The position numbers and the translations under genes are program-made. Below, in pieces: positions 1 to 9,355 of a stretch of DNA of 64,000 nucleotides. This stretch comes from Lewinellaceae bacterium SD302 (GTDB taxonomy: Bacteria > Bacteroidota > Bacteroidia > Chitinophagales > Saprospiraceae). Location: the NCBI GenBank assembly GCA_002591745.1, contig PDLQ01000009.1, positions 1-64,000 on the forward strand. Direction: 5' to 3'. Within the stretch, counting starts at the first letter, position 1; every line of letters starts with the position of its first letter. Under the pieces are notes generated by a model. The model worked only from the letters and a program-made list of their open reading frames with translations, made no database searches and was not told the DNA's origin.

Positions 1-3000
1 ACGTAGGTCGTGCCATTGCCGCCGGCGATCAGGCGAGCCCGCAGCAGCGGGTTCATGCTACCGTTCAAGGTCGCAGCACTGGTGCCCGATTGGGTCCAAC
101 AGCGGGATACGTTTGCAGGAAGCTCGTTGATATTCACCAGGCTGATGTCTTCGCAGAACAGCTCAGCCGCAGGCGTAGGCAGCATGGTGTCGACCGGGCT
201 GGTTTTGTCCTCGGCGTTCACGAAACCCCAGCAGCCCTCGAAATTCTCCAGGACCATCTCATCCGGACCGGGGTTGGCCGCCGGAGCGATGGTGTAAGTG
301 AACTGACCACAGCCGTCGATGATCGGGCCGTTGCTCGGGTCGTTGTCTTCCACCACGATGTCGAAGGCGAATTGCTCCAGACAGATCGTGTTGCCGGCCA
401 GCACCATCTGGGGCGTCAGCTCTTCCTGACAGTTCTCGTCCAGCGTCACGTTGATCTCCGTGATACAGCCCAGTTCGGGTTCTTCGAAGAGAACTTCTAC
501 GTTCACCGTCGCCGTAGCTTCGTTGCCGTTGACGTCGATGGCCGTGATCAGCAGTTCGTTGTCACCGATGTCCTCACAGTCGAAGATCAGTTCGCGGTCG
601 GCGAAAAGCTCAGCTACTCCACAGGCGTCGGTGGCCGTGGCCAGGTCATCGATGCTCAGTTGGGCCAGGCCCTGGCCGTTGAGCGTGATCGTCTGGTCGG
701 TGGTTGTGATCACCGGCGGGGTCGTGTCGCGCACCGTCACGATGGCTACACAGGTCGTATCGTTACCGCTGTCGTCCGTGGCCGTCAGCGTCACCATGTT
801 GTCGCCCACGTTGTCACAGCCAAAATCAGTCATGCTGGCCATCAACTCGGGATCGGCGTCGCAGTTGTCCGTCGTACCACCGTCCAGATCGTCGGCCGTG
901 ATGCTGCCCATGCCCATATCGTCCAGGATCACTTCAGCGTCCTGGCAAATGATGACCGGAGGTAAAGTGTCCAGGATAGTAGCCAAAAAGCTGGTCGTAT
1001 CCATATTACCGCTCTGGTCGGTGGCCACTACCAGAATCTCGATCGGGGAATCGTCCAGATCGTCGCAGTCGAAAAGAATCTGCTCGTCCAGGAAGTTATT
1101 GCCACCGGCGAACGTAGACATTGCTACTTCGTCAGCCCGGAAAATCTCAACGTTGGTCACCGTACAGTTCTCGACCGTGTCGAAGGTCATCTCGGCTACC
1201 ACCAGCTGGGCCATACCGTTTTGATCCAGGTACAGCGTCGTGTCCGGATGAGTGACCACCGGGGCGATGGTGTCCAGCACCATGATCGTTACCGTACAAG
1301 TATCGGATTCGTTACCGGCATCGTCGCGCACAAAGAAGCGGCGGGTCGTCATCGGAATATCCGCACAGTCGAAGCGGCGGGCAGTCGGACCACCGAAGGG
1401 AGGTCCTTCGCCCTCAGGAAAGAGATAGAAAGGTCCGGCGGGGGTCGGGTCGCAGTTGTCCATTTCCACGAAACCAAAGGCCAGATCCTCGGCGGCGGTA
1501 ACACTGTCCTGGCCGTTTTCGTCCAGGAAGATCGTGATCACGCCGGGACATTCCAGGGTCGGAGCGGTGTTGTCTTCTACCGTGATTGTGGCCATACAGT
1601 CGTCTGACTCCGTTCCGTTGGAAACTGTCAGCGTAACCGTGGTCATGCCTAAACCAAACGGACCAGTGGGATCGATGGTGAAAGTTAGCGGCATATCGTT
1701 TGGATCAGTAGACCCTCCATCGAAATCTTCAGCGGCGGGGTTTGCCATACAGTCGGCGTCAGCATCGACCGTAATATCCTGGCAAACAGCGGTAGGTGGG
1801 CCGTTACAGATATTATCCAGGCAATCGACGGAACTAATGTGACTTTGTATTCTGCTAATGTTGCCCGCCGTAAATGTTGTAGCAGAGCAATTGATGATCG
1901 GTGTCATAATTGATCCCGCTTCAGACTGGCCATGCACACCATTCCATACGTGGCCAAACTCGTGAGCACTCAGTGTCCGCAAGCAGTTCGTATTGCCATT
2001 CCAATTCTCACATACATTGTAACGGGCACTTCCACAAGTACCACCGATGGACTCTGCACAACCGATCAATCCAAAGTTATCGGGGTCAGGACCTACATAG
2101 CAGCCGCGGATATTACGACCTACCCAAATCTGCCCTTGATCGTGAGTAGGAAAATTTAGCTCGGCATAAGCGGAAAAACTCTCTATGATCTCTTCCGCAA
2201 TGTCAGAAGCCGTAAACGGGTCAGCGGCCTGAGTAGCAGGAGCAAAAATATTTATTATGCTATAGCTGACATCAAGCGGAGAATATAAACCGTCTACCAA
2301 GTTTGTGATCTCAATTAAACGGGCCTCCGTCTGTGTGACGTCACCTTGTATTTCAACAAAATCAAAAGATGCTGCTAATGAGACTTCAAGCTCCACACAA
2401 CCGGCCATTGCCGATGATTCTGGAGAGTCATGCCCATCTTCGTGTGGATCAGGTTCATTAAATTCCTCTTCAGCCTGAGAACTGGCACATACGCCTTCCT
2501 CGTCGCCGATTACGGCAGATGGCTGGTAGAGTACATATAGATTATCCGGAGCACCTTCCTGCATCCTGGCTAATGGTTCGAAGTACCATTCTTCTACACC
2601 ATTTGACACATAAGCGATAAAGTATTCGGGCCAGATGGTCAATCGAACTTCCGTACGTCCGTCTCCATTCACTTGCCCGCGGTAAGCCGGATTGTAAGTC
2701 AACGGGCGCTCCTCGATACCATTAGCCGTAGCCACCTGCAGACGATAGTTTTCAGCAAAGATGTCAGCGTCTACCAGTTTGAAATCCCAGTCTTTGGCAG
2801 CGCCAATTTTCAATCGAAAATCAAGTTGCCCACCCCGAGAATTCTCAGCTGCCAATTCTCCAATTGGCGCGTCATCAAGTTGAAAGATACTTGCTTCGGC
2901 GAAGGTTCGCTCCAGAAAATTGGATCGATAAGCAAATTCGCTGGCCTCAAAGGTCTGGCCTTGAGCATAGACTGGAATAACTATTGCGGTTACCAATAGT

Positions 3001-3044
3001 AAAGTCAAGAGAACACGTAGTTCTCCAGGTAGAAATTTCATCAT
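1..3044 (-). CDS. Secreted metzincin metallopeptidase with HYR-like repeats (3' end beyond window)
   Basis: The frame runs open from the double ATG at 3044/3041 to the left edge, giving about 1014 residues without a stop. Residues 1-27 form a signal peptide ending VYA. The zinc motif HEFGHVWNGVH is at residues 361-371 (bases 1932-1964), followed by a Met-turn SIMTP near residue 380. This is the metzincin layout, but position 8 is Asn where Gly is usual. After residue 410 at least five HYR/immunoglobulin-like repeats follow, each opening with a pattern such as APTLECP or PPVIICQD. It is probably an exported protease carrying adhesive repeats. A C-terminal sorting domain is expected outside the window. 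The exact peptidase family (M12B-like versus M43-like) cannot be fixed by eye. Confidence 0.85.
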   Translation of the reverse strand, partial: MMKFLPGELRVLLTLLLVTAIVIPVYAQGQTFEASEFAYRSNFLERTFAEASIFQLDDAPIGELAAENSRGGQLDFRLKIGAAKDWDFKLVDADIFAENYRLQVATANGIEERPLTYNPAYRGQVNGDGRTEVRLTIWPEYFIAYVSNGVEEWYFEPLARMQEGAPDNLYVLYQPSAVIGDEEGVCASSQAEEEFNEPDPHEDGHDSPESSAMAGCVELEVSLAASFDFVEIQGDVTQTEARLIEITNLVDGLYSPLDVSYSIINIFAPATQAADPFTASDIAEEIIESFSAYAELNFPTHDQGQIWVGRNIRGCYVGPDPDNFGLIGCAESIGGTCGSARYNVCENWNGNTNCLRTLSAHEFGHVWNGVHGQSEAGSIMTPIINCSATTFTAGNISRIQSHISSVDCLDNICNGPPTAVCQDITVDADADCMANPAAEDFDGGSTDPNDMPLTFTIDPTGPFGLGMTTVTLTVSNGTESDDCMATITVEDNTAPTLECPGVITIFLDENGQDSVTAAEDLAFGFVEMDNCDPTPAGPFYLFPEGEGPPFGGPTARRFDCADIPMTTRRFFVRDDAGNESDTCTVTIMVLDTIAPVVTHPDTTLYLDQNGMAQLVVAEMTFDTVENCTVTNVEIFRADEVAMSTFAGGNNFLDEQILFDCDDLDDSPIEILVVATDQSGNMDTTSFLATILDTLPPVIICQDAEVILDDMGMGSITADDLDGGTTDNCDADPELMASMTDFGCDNVGDNMVTLTATDDSGNDTTCVAIVTVRDTTPPVITTTDQTITLNGQGLAQLSIDDLATATDACGVAELFADRELIFDCEDIGDNELLITAIDVNGNEATATVNVEVLFEEPELGCITEINVTLDENCQEELTPQMVLAGNTICLEQFAFDIVVEDNDPSNGPIIDGCGQFTYTIAPAANPGPDEMVLENFEGCWGFVNAEDKTSPVDTMLPTPAAELFCEDISLVNINELPANVSRCWTQSGTSAATLNGSMNPLLRARLIAGGNGTTY

Positions 3045-3239
3045 CAGGTCGTCAATTAAAACAGGTCCAGGTAACTAAAGGTCACCTCAAATACTTATTC
3101 GTCGTAATATTATGGAGAATACATATGTGCGAAAGGTCGCTTACAGAGATCAAATATAGCAATTTAATGGTTGCCCTTAAGCGCATCTCATTGGTAACCA
3201 CCCGGCTAAATGGATAAAGTATGATTATAATATAAAGTA

Positions 3240-3266
3240 GCCCCGTACGATCTACACGTACGGGGC
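3240..3266 (-). terminator. Hairpin terminator after the giant adhesin gene
   Basis: A perfect 10-bp stem (GCCCCGTACG / CGTACGGGGC) encloses a 7-nt loop and lies 113 bp past the adhesin stop codon. On the minus strand the bases after the stem are T/A rich. The rest of the gap 3045-3378 shows nothing else recognisable. Confidence 0.6.
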
Positions 3267-3378
3267 CAATTTACCTCAATTGGTTAATGACTAGATGCAA
3301 GGTTGATTACACTGGCCGCGCAGCCAATTATCACATTCTTACAACTCGACTATACATTCTTGCAAGTCATTAAACTCA

Positions 3379-6300
3379 CTACTTCAAAATTGTCACGTTC
3401 CCTTTCTGAATCAGTTCTTCACCGTCCGGACAGACCACCCGCAGGTAGTAGCCATAAACATCAGGCTCCAGCTCATCGCCCTGGAAGGTACCATCCCAGC
3501 GACCCAGAGGATCGAAGCTTCGGTACATTTCCTGCCCCCAACGGTTGAAGATCATCAACTCAAACACTTCGATCTGGTTGATGAATTCCGAGCGGACGCG
3601 CAAGAAATCGTTCTGGCCGTCGTCGTTCGGACTGAAAGCATTGGGCAGGTAAACGCGATCGGGCACGCACATCACGTCGATGACGAAGACGTCGATCTCC
3701 ACGGTTTCCATACACACGCTGCTACTAACGTCTACCAAGTAAGTTTGCAGACCTGGCTCACTCGGCGTAGCAACGGCCGTGGAACCATTGGGATCAATGG
3801 TACCATTAGGCTCGATCCAGATGTAGTCACAGTCACCTTCGCAACCGAAGACCTCCAGCGTAGTGCTTTCATCCAGCACGATAGTATCAGGAGTGGCGGT
3901 TCCGAATAGACCGGTTAGATCCGTGATGTCAATCATCACCTCGGTGGTCACTGAGCAACCAGTTTCCGGGTTAAGCGCCGTTACGTTAATCGTAGTGGAC
4001 TCATCACCCACATAGACGGGGTTGTTCGGGTCACTCAGATCAACCTGATCGGCCGGATCGTAGGTGTAAATGTAATTCGGGTTGATGCCATTCGGGAAGA
4101 GTGATACGGGATCACCACCAAAACAGCCCTGCGGATTCTCGTCGGGCAATCCGTCGTCCAGAATATCCAGGGTGGCAGTTATTGCCAGAGTGTCCATACA
4201 ACCGAATTCGGGTTCGGTAGCCTTGGCGTAGATGGTAACAGTACCTTCCTCGTCTACGGTGAGATCAAAGCTAGGGCCGCTACCGATCTGATTGGTTAGT
4301 TCGGGATCATCAAACCAGGTGATCGTAGCGTTGGCGCTGTTCGTCGTTGTCACCGTGAAAGTACCTGGCTCACAAAGGATCGTATCCTGGGGAGTTGCTT
4401 CCAGATCGATGAACTCGGAGGTAGAGACGAAGATGGTATCGCTAAACTCACATTCAGTGGATGGATCGAAAATCGTTACGACGTAAGTCCCGTCTTCCGT
4501 TGGTACGATAGCCGGGCTGGCACCATTACCAATATCCGGCATCCACTGGTAGACGTAATCAGGATTGGTCGGCCCGCCGGGGAAGGTAAAGTCCTCGCCG
4601 AAACAGGCGAATACCGTATCCGGATACATGTTTGGATCGAACTCGATCAGCTCCACGTTGAAGATTAAAGTATCCATACAGCCAGTTTCCGGATCGGTAG
4701 CCTTGGCGTAGATGGTGGTGATGCCTACTTCGTCAACGAAGATGGTAATCTCGTCGCCGCTGCCGATTTGATTCATCAGCGGGGCATCGTCAAACCAGGT
4801 CACCTCAGCCATAATGGCGTTAGTGGTAGTAAAGGTGATACTATTCGGCAAACAGATCGTAGTGTCCTGGGGCGTGCCCTCAAACGCAATGTCCTCGGAG
4901 ACATCAATGTAAATACTATCGGTGGCCGAACAGCCGGTCGCTGGATCGGTGATCACGACGACAATCAGGGTATCGTTCTCAAATGCCGCGGTGGGGTTAG
5001 CATCGTCGCCAATATCCGGGGTGTAGTCGTAAATATAGGTCGGGTCGGTCACTGCGCCGGGGTTCAACTCGAAGTCTTCTCCAAAACAGGCGCGGATGGT
5101 ATCCGGGTAAGCCGGCGGATCGAAGTTCAGTAGCTCGGCGCGGAACTCCAGAGTATCCCGGCAACCGGTGATCGTGTCTACCGCTTCGGCGTAAACAATG
5201 ATCACATCGCCGTCGTTGACCAGCGTTACGGTATAGTCATCCATCTCCACAGCCAGGGTATCATCAGAAAAAGGAACATCATCGAACCAATTAACTACTA
5301 CATTAGGGCCATGACTGGTCTGAAACTGTACGGTATCCGGGAAACACAAGCTGGTATCCTGGGTACTTTCAGGCTCAAACATCAGATCCGGGGCTACGAT
5401 GACTGCTACGCTATCGGTTTCGAAGCAGTTTGTCACCGGGTCGGTGATGGTCACCGAGTAGGTTTCGTTCTGGCTCAGGGTCACCACGGGGTTGGCCGGG
5501 TTACTAAAATCACCGATCATGGGCGACCAAGTGTAGATATAACCTTCAATCGGCTCGGCGCCGGGATTCAAGGGCGTCGGTAGTTCAAAGCAGGCATTGA
5601 CCGTATCCGGATATGGCGTACTAATAAACGGCTGAACGTCGATGGTGAATACAATGACTGTATCACAGCCAAATTGGTTGGTCACAGTCACGTTCAGTTC
5701 CACGACTCCCTCGTCCTGGGTCATAATGATGACGAACGCACTGTCGAGTGCACTTACAATGATGGGATTATCCTCCCACATAAAGGTCAGGGTGTCGTTC
5801 GGGTCGTTGTTCACTACACCCACGAAAGTGTCCTGGGTTGCGCAAACCGTAACGGTAGCGCTAGGCGGAACGGCTTCAGCATCCACCTGCTGATTAACGA
5901 TCACGAGGGTATCGAAGGTCATACAACCGAACTCGTCGGTAGCTCCGGCAATTACTGTATCACGTAGAATAGGATCGAACATCGCGGGGTTCATCGTACT
6001 GATCACGTTGCCGTCGAAGTCCGTCCAGATTATGTCCACGCCATCATCCACCACGGCGGTGATGGTGGCCGGGTCGCCACAGGTAAACACCTCGGGAAGT
6101 ATATCACTACCGTCGGCGTTGATTTCGTTATCTACCGTTTCGGGGATTACGCCCCCCATAGTATCCAGCAGGAACATGTCGATAGAATCGGCGATAATCA
6201 CCGTAGTAGAACCGGTGGCCGGGCACTTCACATCTCCGTCGAAAGAGTTTACCGTCACGGAGTAAGTACCCGCCTCAAAGACCGTGGGGTTAGGATCATT

Positions 6301-9300
6301 GGGATCAAAACCAATGGCCGGAGACCACAAGTAACTGTAAGCGGGGTTGAAGTCGGGGTTCAGTTCGATACTGTCTCCCGGACAGATAGTTACCTCGGTT
6401 GGAATATCGATCTCCGCCAGTTGGATGTCCAGCGTGCTATCGATGGAGGACATACAGCCGTCTTCACTGACGACTGTCAAAGTGACGGTCAATTCGCCAC
6501 TTTCGTTCATCGTTACTGTGTGAACGCCGGGTCCGGTAGCCATAGCTGGCGTTGCATTCAGCCCATCAAAAGTCCAGTCGTAAATCAGGGTATCACCCGT
6601 GAGATTGAGCACTGCTTCTATGAAGTCCAACTCCACACTTCCATCTTCCTGACAGCGATTGGCGAGTAACTGAATATCCGCAACCAGAACAGTTTCCGCG
6701 ACCGTTACTTCCTTGCTTATACACTCGATACAGTCATCCGGGTAGATCGTGCAAAGAGTAACATCGTAGACCCCCACGGCAGGGAAAGAAAAGCTTGGAT
6801 TAGCTTCGTTGCTCGTCCCAAGTCCGTCGAAATCCCACACGAAGCCGAAATCAACGGTGCTCGTATTGGTGAAAAAGATGGTGGAGCCGGAGCAGTCGGG
6901 TTCCCACTCGAAGTCCAGGATGCCATTGTCGTCCTGAACGACGAGGGTGATCTCGAAGGTATCGGCGCAGCCAAACTGGTTGGTGGCTATAAGGGTCACA
7001 TTGTACTCCCCAAAGTCACCGACAAAAACCGGTTCAGGGTCATTGATTGTCGTTGGATCAAAGATACTGTCCGGGCTCCAGACGTAGGTCAGCGTGTCAT
7101 TGGGGTCATTGTTGGTGATGCCGAATACAATCTCATCGACTCCACAAGCCAGCACGGTATCCGGGGCGCTCACGTCCACGGGGCCACCAATGATGGTAAC
7201 CGTTTGTTCTTCGGTACAGCCGTCGGCGTCGGTAGCCACTACGGTAATAACCTGCACGCCGGAGTTATCCAGGGTAATGGAAGGTCCACTACCAATTTCC
7301 GTACCAAAGGCATCGAAGTAAGTATAGGTGACTACCAAAGTAGCAGTGGGGGTAATCGTAACCGAAGCCTCACAGCTCGTGATGAGCGAATCTACCATGA
7401 GTCCGATCTGGTTCGCTACGTCCACCGTGATATCCTGTACCAAAGTATCGCTACAGCCATTCGCGTTCGTAGCAACGAAAGTAACTGTATAGATACCCGG
7501 CCCGGGAAAGGTGTAAGTCGTATTAGCCAAGTCTGAGGTATCGGAGTCCAGATCCGTTACCCCGAAGTCATAGAAATAAGTATCGGCGTTAGTCGATGTA
7601 TTATTAAAGACGTAAGTAATACCACCACATTCCGGAACGGCATCATAGGAAGCTTCCGGAGAATCCAGCAAGGTGATAGTGGTTTCCAGAACGGTCTCAC
7701 AGTCATCTACTCCATTGGTGATGGTCACACTGAAGGTGGTCGACTCATCGATCATTGCGATCGGATTCTGGGCCGTCGGGTCGTCCAGCAGATCGGCCGG
7801 TGCCCAGAGATACTCGAAATTGAGGCTGTCCGGCGCAAAAGGATTTAACTGTATCGTATCCCCGAAACAAACATCCCGTTCGGCCAGAATGAAGTCAGTA
7901 GGGTTATCCGATGTTGTATCAAATTCTCTGGAGAACGTCTGCTCACAGTTATTTTCATTGAAAACCGTGAGAGTTATCGTGCCCGTTACGTCACTCGGCA
8001 GGGTGATGCAGGGGTTGGGCCCGCTGGCGGTTGCGATAATGATATTGTTGATCTCAACTTCCCATAAAAAGCTGTCGATCGTAGATATGGTATCGATGCT
8101 CAGATCACTCAAGCAGAGAATTGTGCTGTCCACACAATTCAGGGCGGCAATGAAGAAATCCGGTACGATAGAATTGTTGACCAGGTTCAGGGTCTGTGAG
8201 AAAGTATCGGCACAAAAGGTATTTGGCACGGCAACCAACTCGATGTTGAAACTACCTGTATCAATAAAATCCTGTAATAAGAAAGAATCAGAATTACTGA
8301 TCAGCTGGCCGTCGATGAACCAGTCGAAAAAGGGCGGGCTGGTACTGATGTTGTCGAATAAGACCGTCAGGTCATCACACTGCACTTCCGGTGCTTCGAA
8401 TTCCGCCGTGATATTCTCACAGGGGTTGACGTTATATTGGAAGTCGCGGCGGTTAACGGAAAGCAGTTCACCGGTTTCCCGATCGTATTCTCTAATACAA
8501 ACGCCGATCACAAACTGCCCCTGCAAGGTCGGGAAGGCAGTCATCAGACCGGTCTCGGAGTCAATCGTGAGCGGATCTCCGTTGCCGCCAAGCAGGTTTT
8601 GCAGACTGAACCCAGGCGCAAAAACTACCGTATCGTAGGGTGGCGGAAAAGTTGGTACCGGCTGGGGCGTATTGATTGTCCCTCCCTCAAAAGGTGTGCA
8701 CAACTCGTAGACGAGCGAGTCTCCGTCAATGTCAGTAGCCGTATTCTCAAACACGAAAGGTTCGTTGGCACAAACGTAGATCGGCGGGAAATTATCAAAT
8801 TTCGGGCTGTTGTTTGCCCGGGCGATCGCCGCATCGTTTACCCTGATGAGGAAGGTAGCTCCCGTCTGAAGCGGATCAACGATATTGTTGATTGTCTGGT
8901 TGCGGCAGCAACGCTGGTAAGCGAAAGTGTAGCCCCCTTCTACGATGGGCAAAGTAATAGTTCCCTCGTAAAAAGTTGTATGCACACAAACCGGGGAAAG
9001 ATTGACCAGACAGAAAGTGTCTAGCCCCTGGTCCAGCGTATCGTCGGTACCACTGAAATCCAGTTGTAAGCCATCAATTAGAAAATTATTCTGATCGAAG
9101 ACTCCAATGTAGGCCGGGTCGTCAAAGTAGACATCCGGATCACCGAAGAAGCAATCCCGGTAGACGGCCAGTTTGACCTGAATGGTCACCGTATTATCGG
9201 TGGTTTCCAGAATATTGTATTCCATGTTACCGCCCACGATGTGGGTGGCTTGAGCTTGCTGGGGCAGCAGGGAGAGGAAAGCCACTGCCAAACAAACGCG

Positions 9301-9324
9301 AATGAGTGTTTTCAAATAATTCAC
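3379..9324 (-). CDS. Giant PKD-type adhesin with gliding motility-associated C-terminal domain
   Basis: This 1981-residue protein has a signal peptide (residues 1-26, ending QAQA), a Cys-containing N-terminal region, then more than ten Ig/PKD-like modules with recurring DTxxFTWSP-type and FGCxDTxxxTV signatures. Two clear intragenic copies of a YPDTxxACFGEDF module lie near residues 1440-1650. The last 90 residues match the CHU_C/gliding-associated C-terminal domain: LPNAFSPNDDGQND, FNRWGQ, WDGTFQG, and a final Gly-Asn-Val-Thr-Ile-Leu-Lys. That domain directs export by T9SS. The gene is third in an operon behind a PorP/SprF protein and a PorE-like protein, which resembles SprB-type adhesin clusters. 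The likely role is a cell-surface adhesin or mobile filament; the ligand is unknown. Confidence 0.9.
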   Translation of the reverse strand: MNYLKTLIRVCLAVAFLSLLPQQAQATHIVGGNMEYNILETTDNTVTIQVKLAVYRDCFFGDPDVYFDDPAYIGVFDQNNFLIDGLQLDFSGTDDTLDQGLDTFCLVNLSPVCVHTTFYEGTITLPIVEGGYTFAYQRCCRNQTINNIVDPLQTGATFLIRVNDAAIARANNSPKFDNFPPIYVCANEPFVFENTATDIDGDSLVYELCTPFEGGTINTPQPVPTFPPPYDTVVFAPGFSLQNLLGGNGDPLTIDSETGLMTAFPTLQGQFVIGVCIREYDRETGELLSVNRRDFQYNVNPCENITAEFEAPEVQCDDLTVLFDNISTSPPFFDWFIDGQLISNSDSFLLQDFIDTGSFNIELVAVPNTFCADTFSQTLNLVNNSIVPDFFIAALNCVDSTILCLSDLSIDTISTIDSFLWEVEINNIIIATASGPNPCITLPSDVTGTITLTVFNENNCEQTFSREFDTTSDNPTDFILAERDVCFGDTIQLNPFAPDSLNFEYLWAPADLLDDPTAQNPIAMIDESTTFSVTITNGVDDCETVLETTITLLDSPEASYDAVPECGGITYVFNNTSTNADTYFYDFGVTDLDSDTSDLANTTYTFPGPGIYTVTFVATNANGCSDTLVQDITVDVANQIGLMVDSLITSCEASVTITPTATLVVTYTYFDAFGTEIGSGPSITLDNSGVQVITVVATDADGCTEEQTVTIIGGPVDVSAPDTVLACGVDEIVFGITNNDPNDTLTYVWSPDSIFDPTTINDPEPVFVGDFGEYNVTLIATNQFGCADTFEITLVVQDDNGILDFEWEPDCSGSTIFFTNTSTVDFGFVWDFDGLGTSNEANPSFSFPAVGVYDVTLCTIYPDDCIECISKEVTVAETVLVADIQLLANRCQEDGSVELDFIEAVLNLTGDTLIYDWTFDGLNATPAMATGPGVHTVTMNESGELTVTLTVVSEDGCMSSIDSTLDIQLAEIDIPTEVTICPGDSIELNPDFNPAYSYLWSPAIGFDPNDPNPTVFEAGTYSVTVNSFDGDVKCPATGSTTVIIADSIDMFLLDTMGGVIPETVDNEINADGSDILPEVFTCGDPATITAVVDDGVDIIWTDFDGNVISTMNPAMFDPILRDTVIAGATDEFGCMTFDTLVIVNQQVDAEAVPPSATVTVCATQDTFVGVVNNDPNDTLTFMWEDNPIIVSALDSAFVIIMTQDEGVVELNVTVTNQFGCDTVIVFTIDVQPFISTPYPDTVNACFELPTPLNPGAEPIEGYIYTWSPMIGDFSNPANPVVTLSQNETYSVTITDPVTNCFETDSVAVIVAPDLMFEPESTQDTSLCFPDTVQFQTSHGPNVVVNWFDDVPFSDDTLAVEMDDYTVTLVNDGDVIIVYAEAVDTITGCRDTLEFRAELLNFDPPAYPDTIRACFGEDFELNPGAVTDPTYIYDYTPDIGDDANPTAAFENDTLIVVVITDPATGCSATDSIYIDVSEDIAFEGTPQDTTICLPNSITFTTTNAIMAEVTWFDDAPLMNQIGSGDEITIFVDEVGITTIYAKATDPETGCMDTLIFNVELIEFDPNMYPDTVFACFGEDFTFPGGPTNPDYVYQWMPDIGNGASPAIVPTEDGTYVVTIFDPSTECEFSDTIFVSTSEFIDLEATPQDTILCEPGTFTVTTTNSANATITWFDDPELTNQIGSGPSFDLTVDEEGTVTIYAKATEPEFGCMDTLAITATLDILDDGLPDENPQGCFGGDPVSLFPNGINPNYIYTYDPADQVDLSDPNNPVYVGDESTTINVTALNPETGCSVTTEVMIDITDLTGLFGTATPDTIVLDESTTLEVFGCEGDCDYIWIEPNGTIDPNGSTAVATPSEPGLQTYLVDVSSSVCMETVEIDVFVIDVMCVPDRVYLPNAFSPNDDGQNDFLRVRSEFINQIEVFELMIFNRWGQEMYRSFDPLGRWDGTFQGDELEPDVYGYYLRVVCPDGEELIQKGNVTILK

Positions 9325-9355
9325 TTGCTATTCATTTATCGATTCGGACAATGGA

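Noticed and set aside
90-965. Long open frames on the plus strand opposite the metallopeptidase and the giant adhesin
   Set aside because: The minus strand encodes continuous signal-peptide, protease and Ig/PKD sequence. The plus-strand frames have no recognisable domains and are antisense shadows.
3230-3240. Further copy of the dispersed motif (AAAGTAGC)
   Set aside because: Only 8 of 9 core bases match and the conserved extension is absent; it overlaps the terminator stem.
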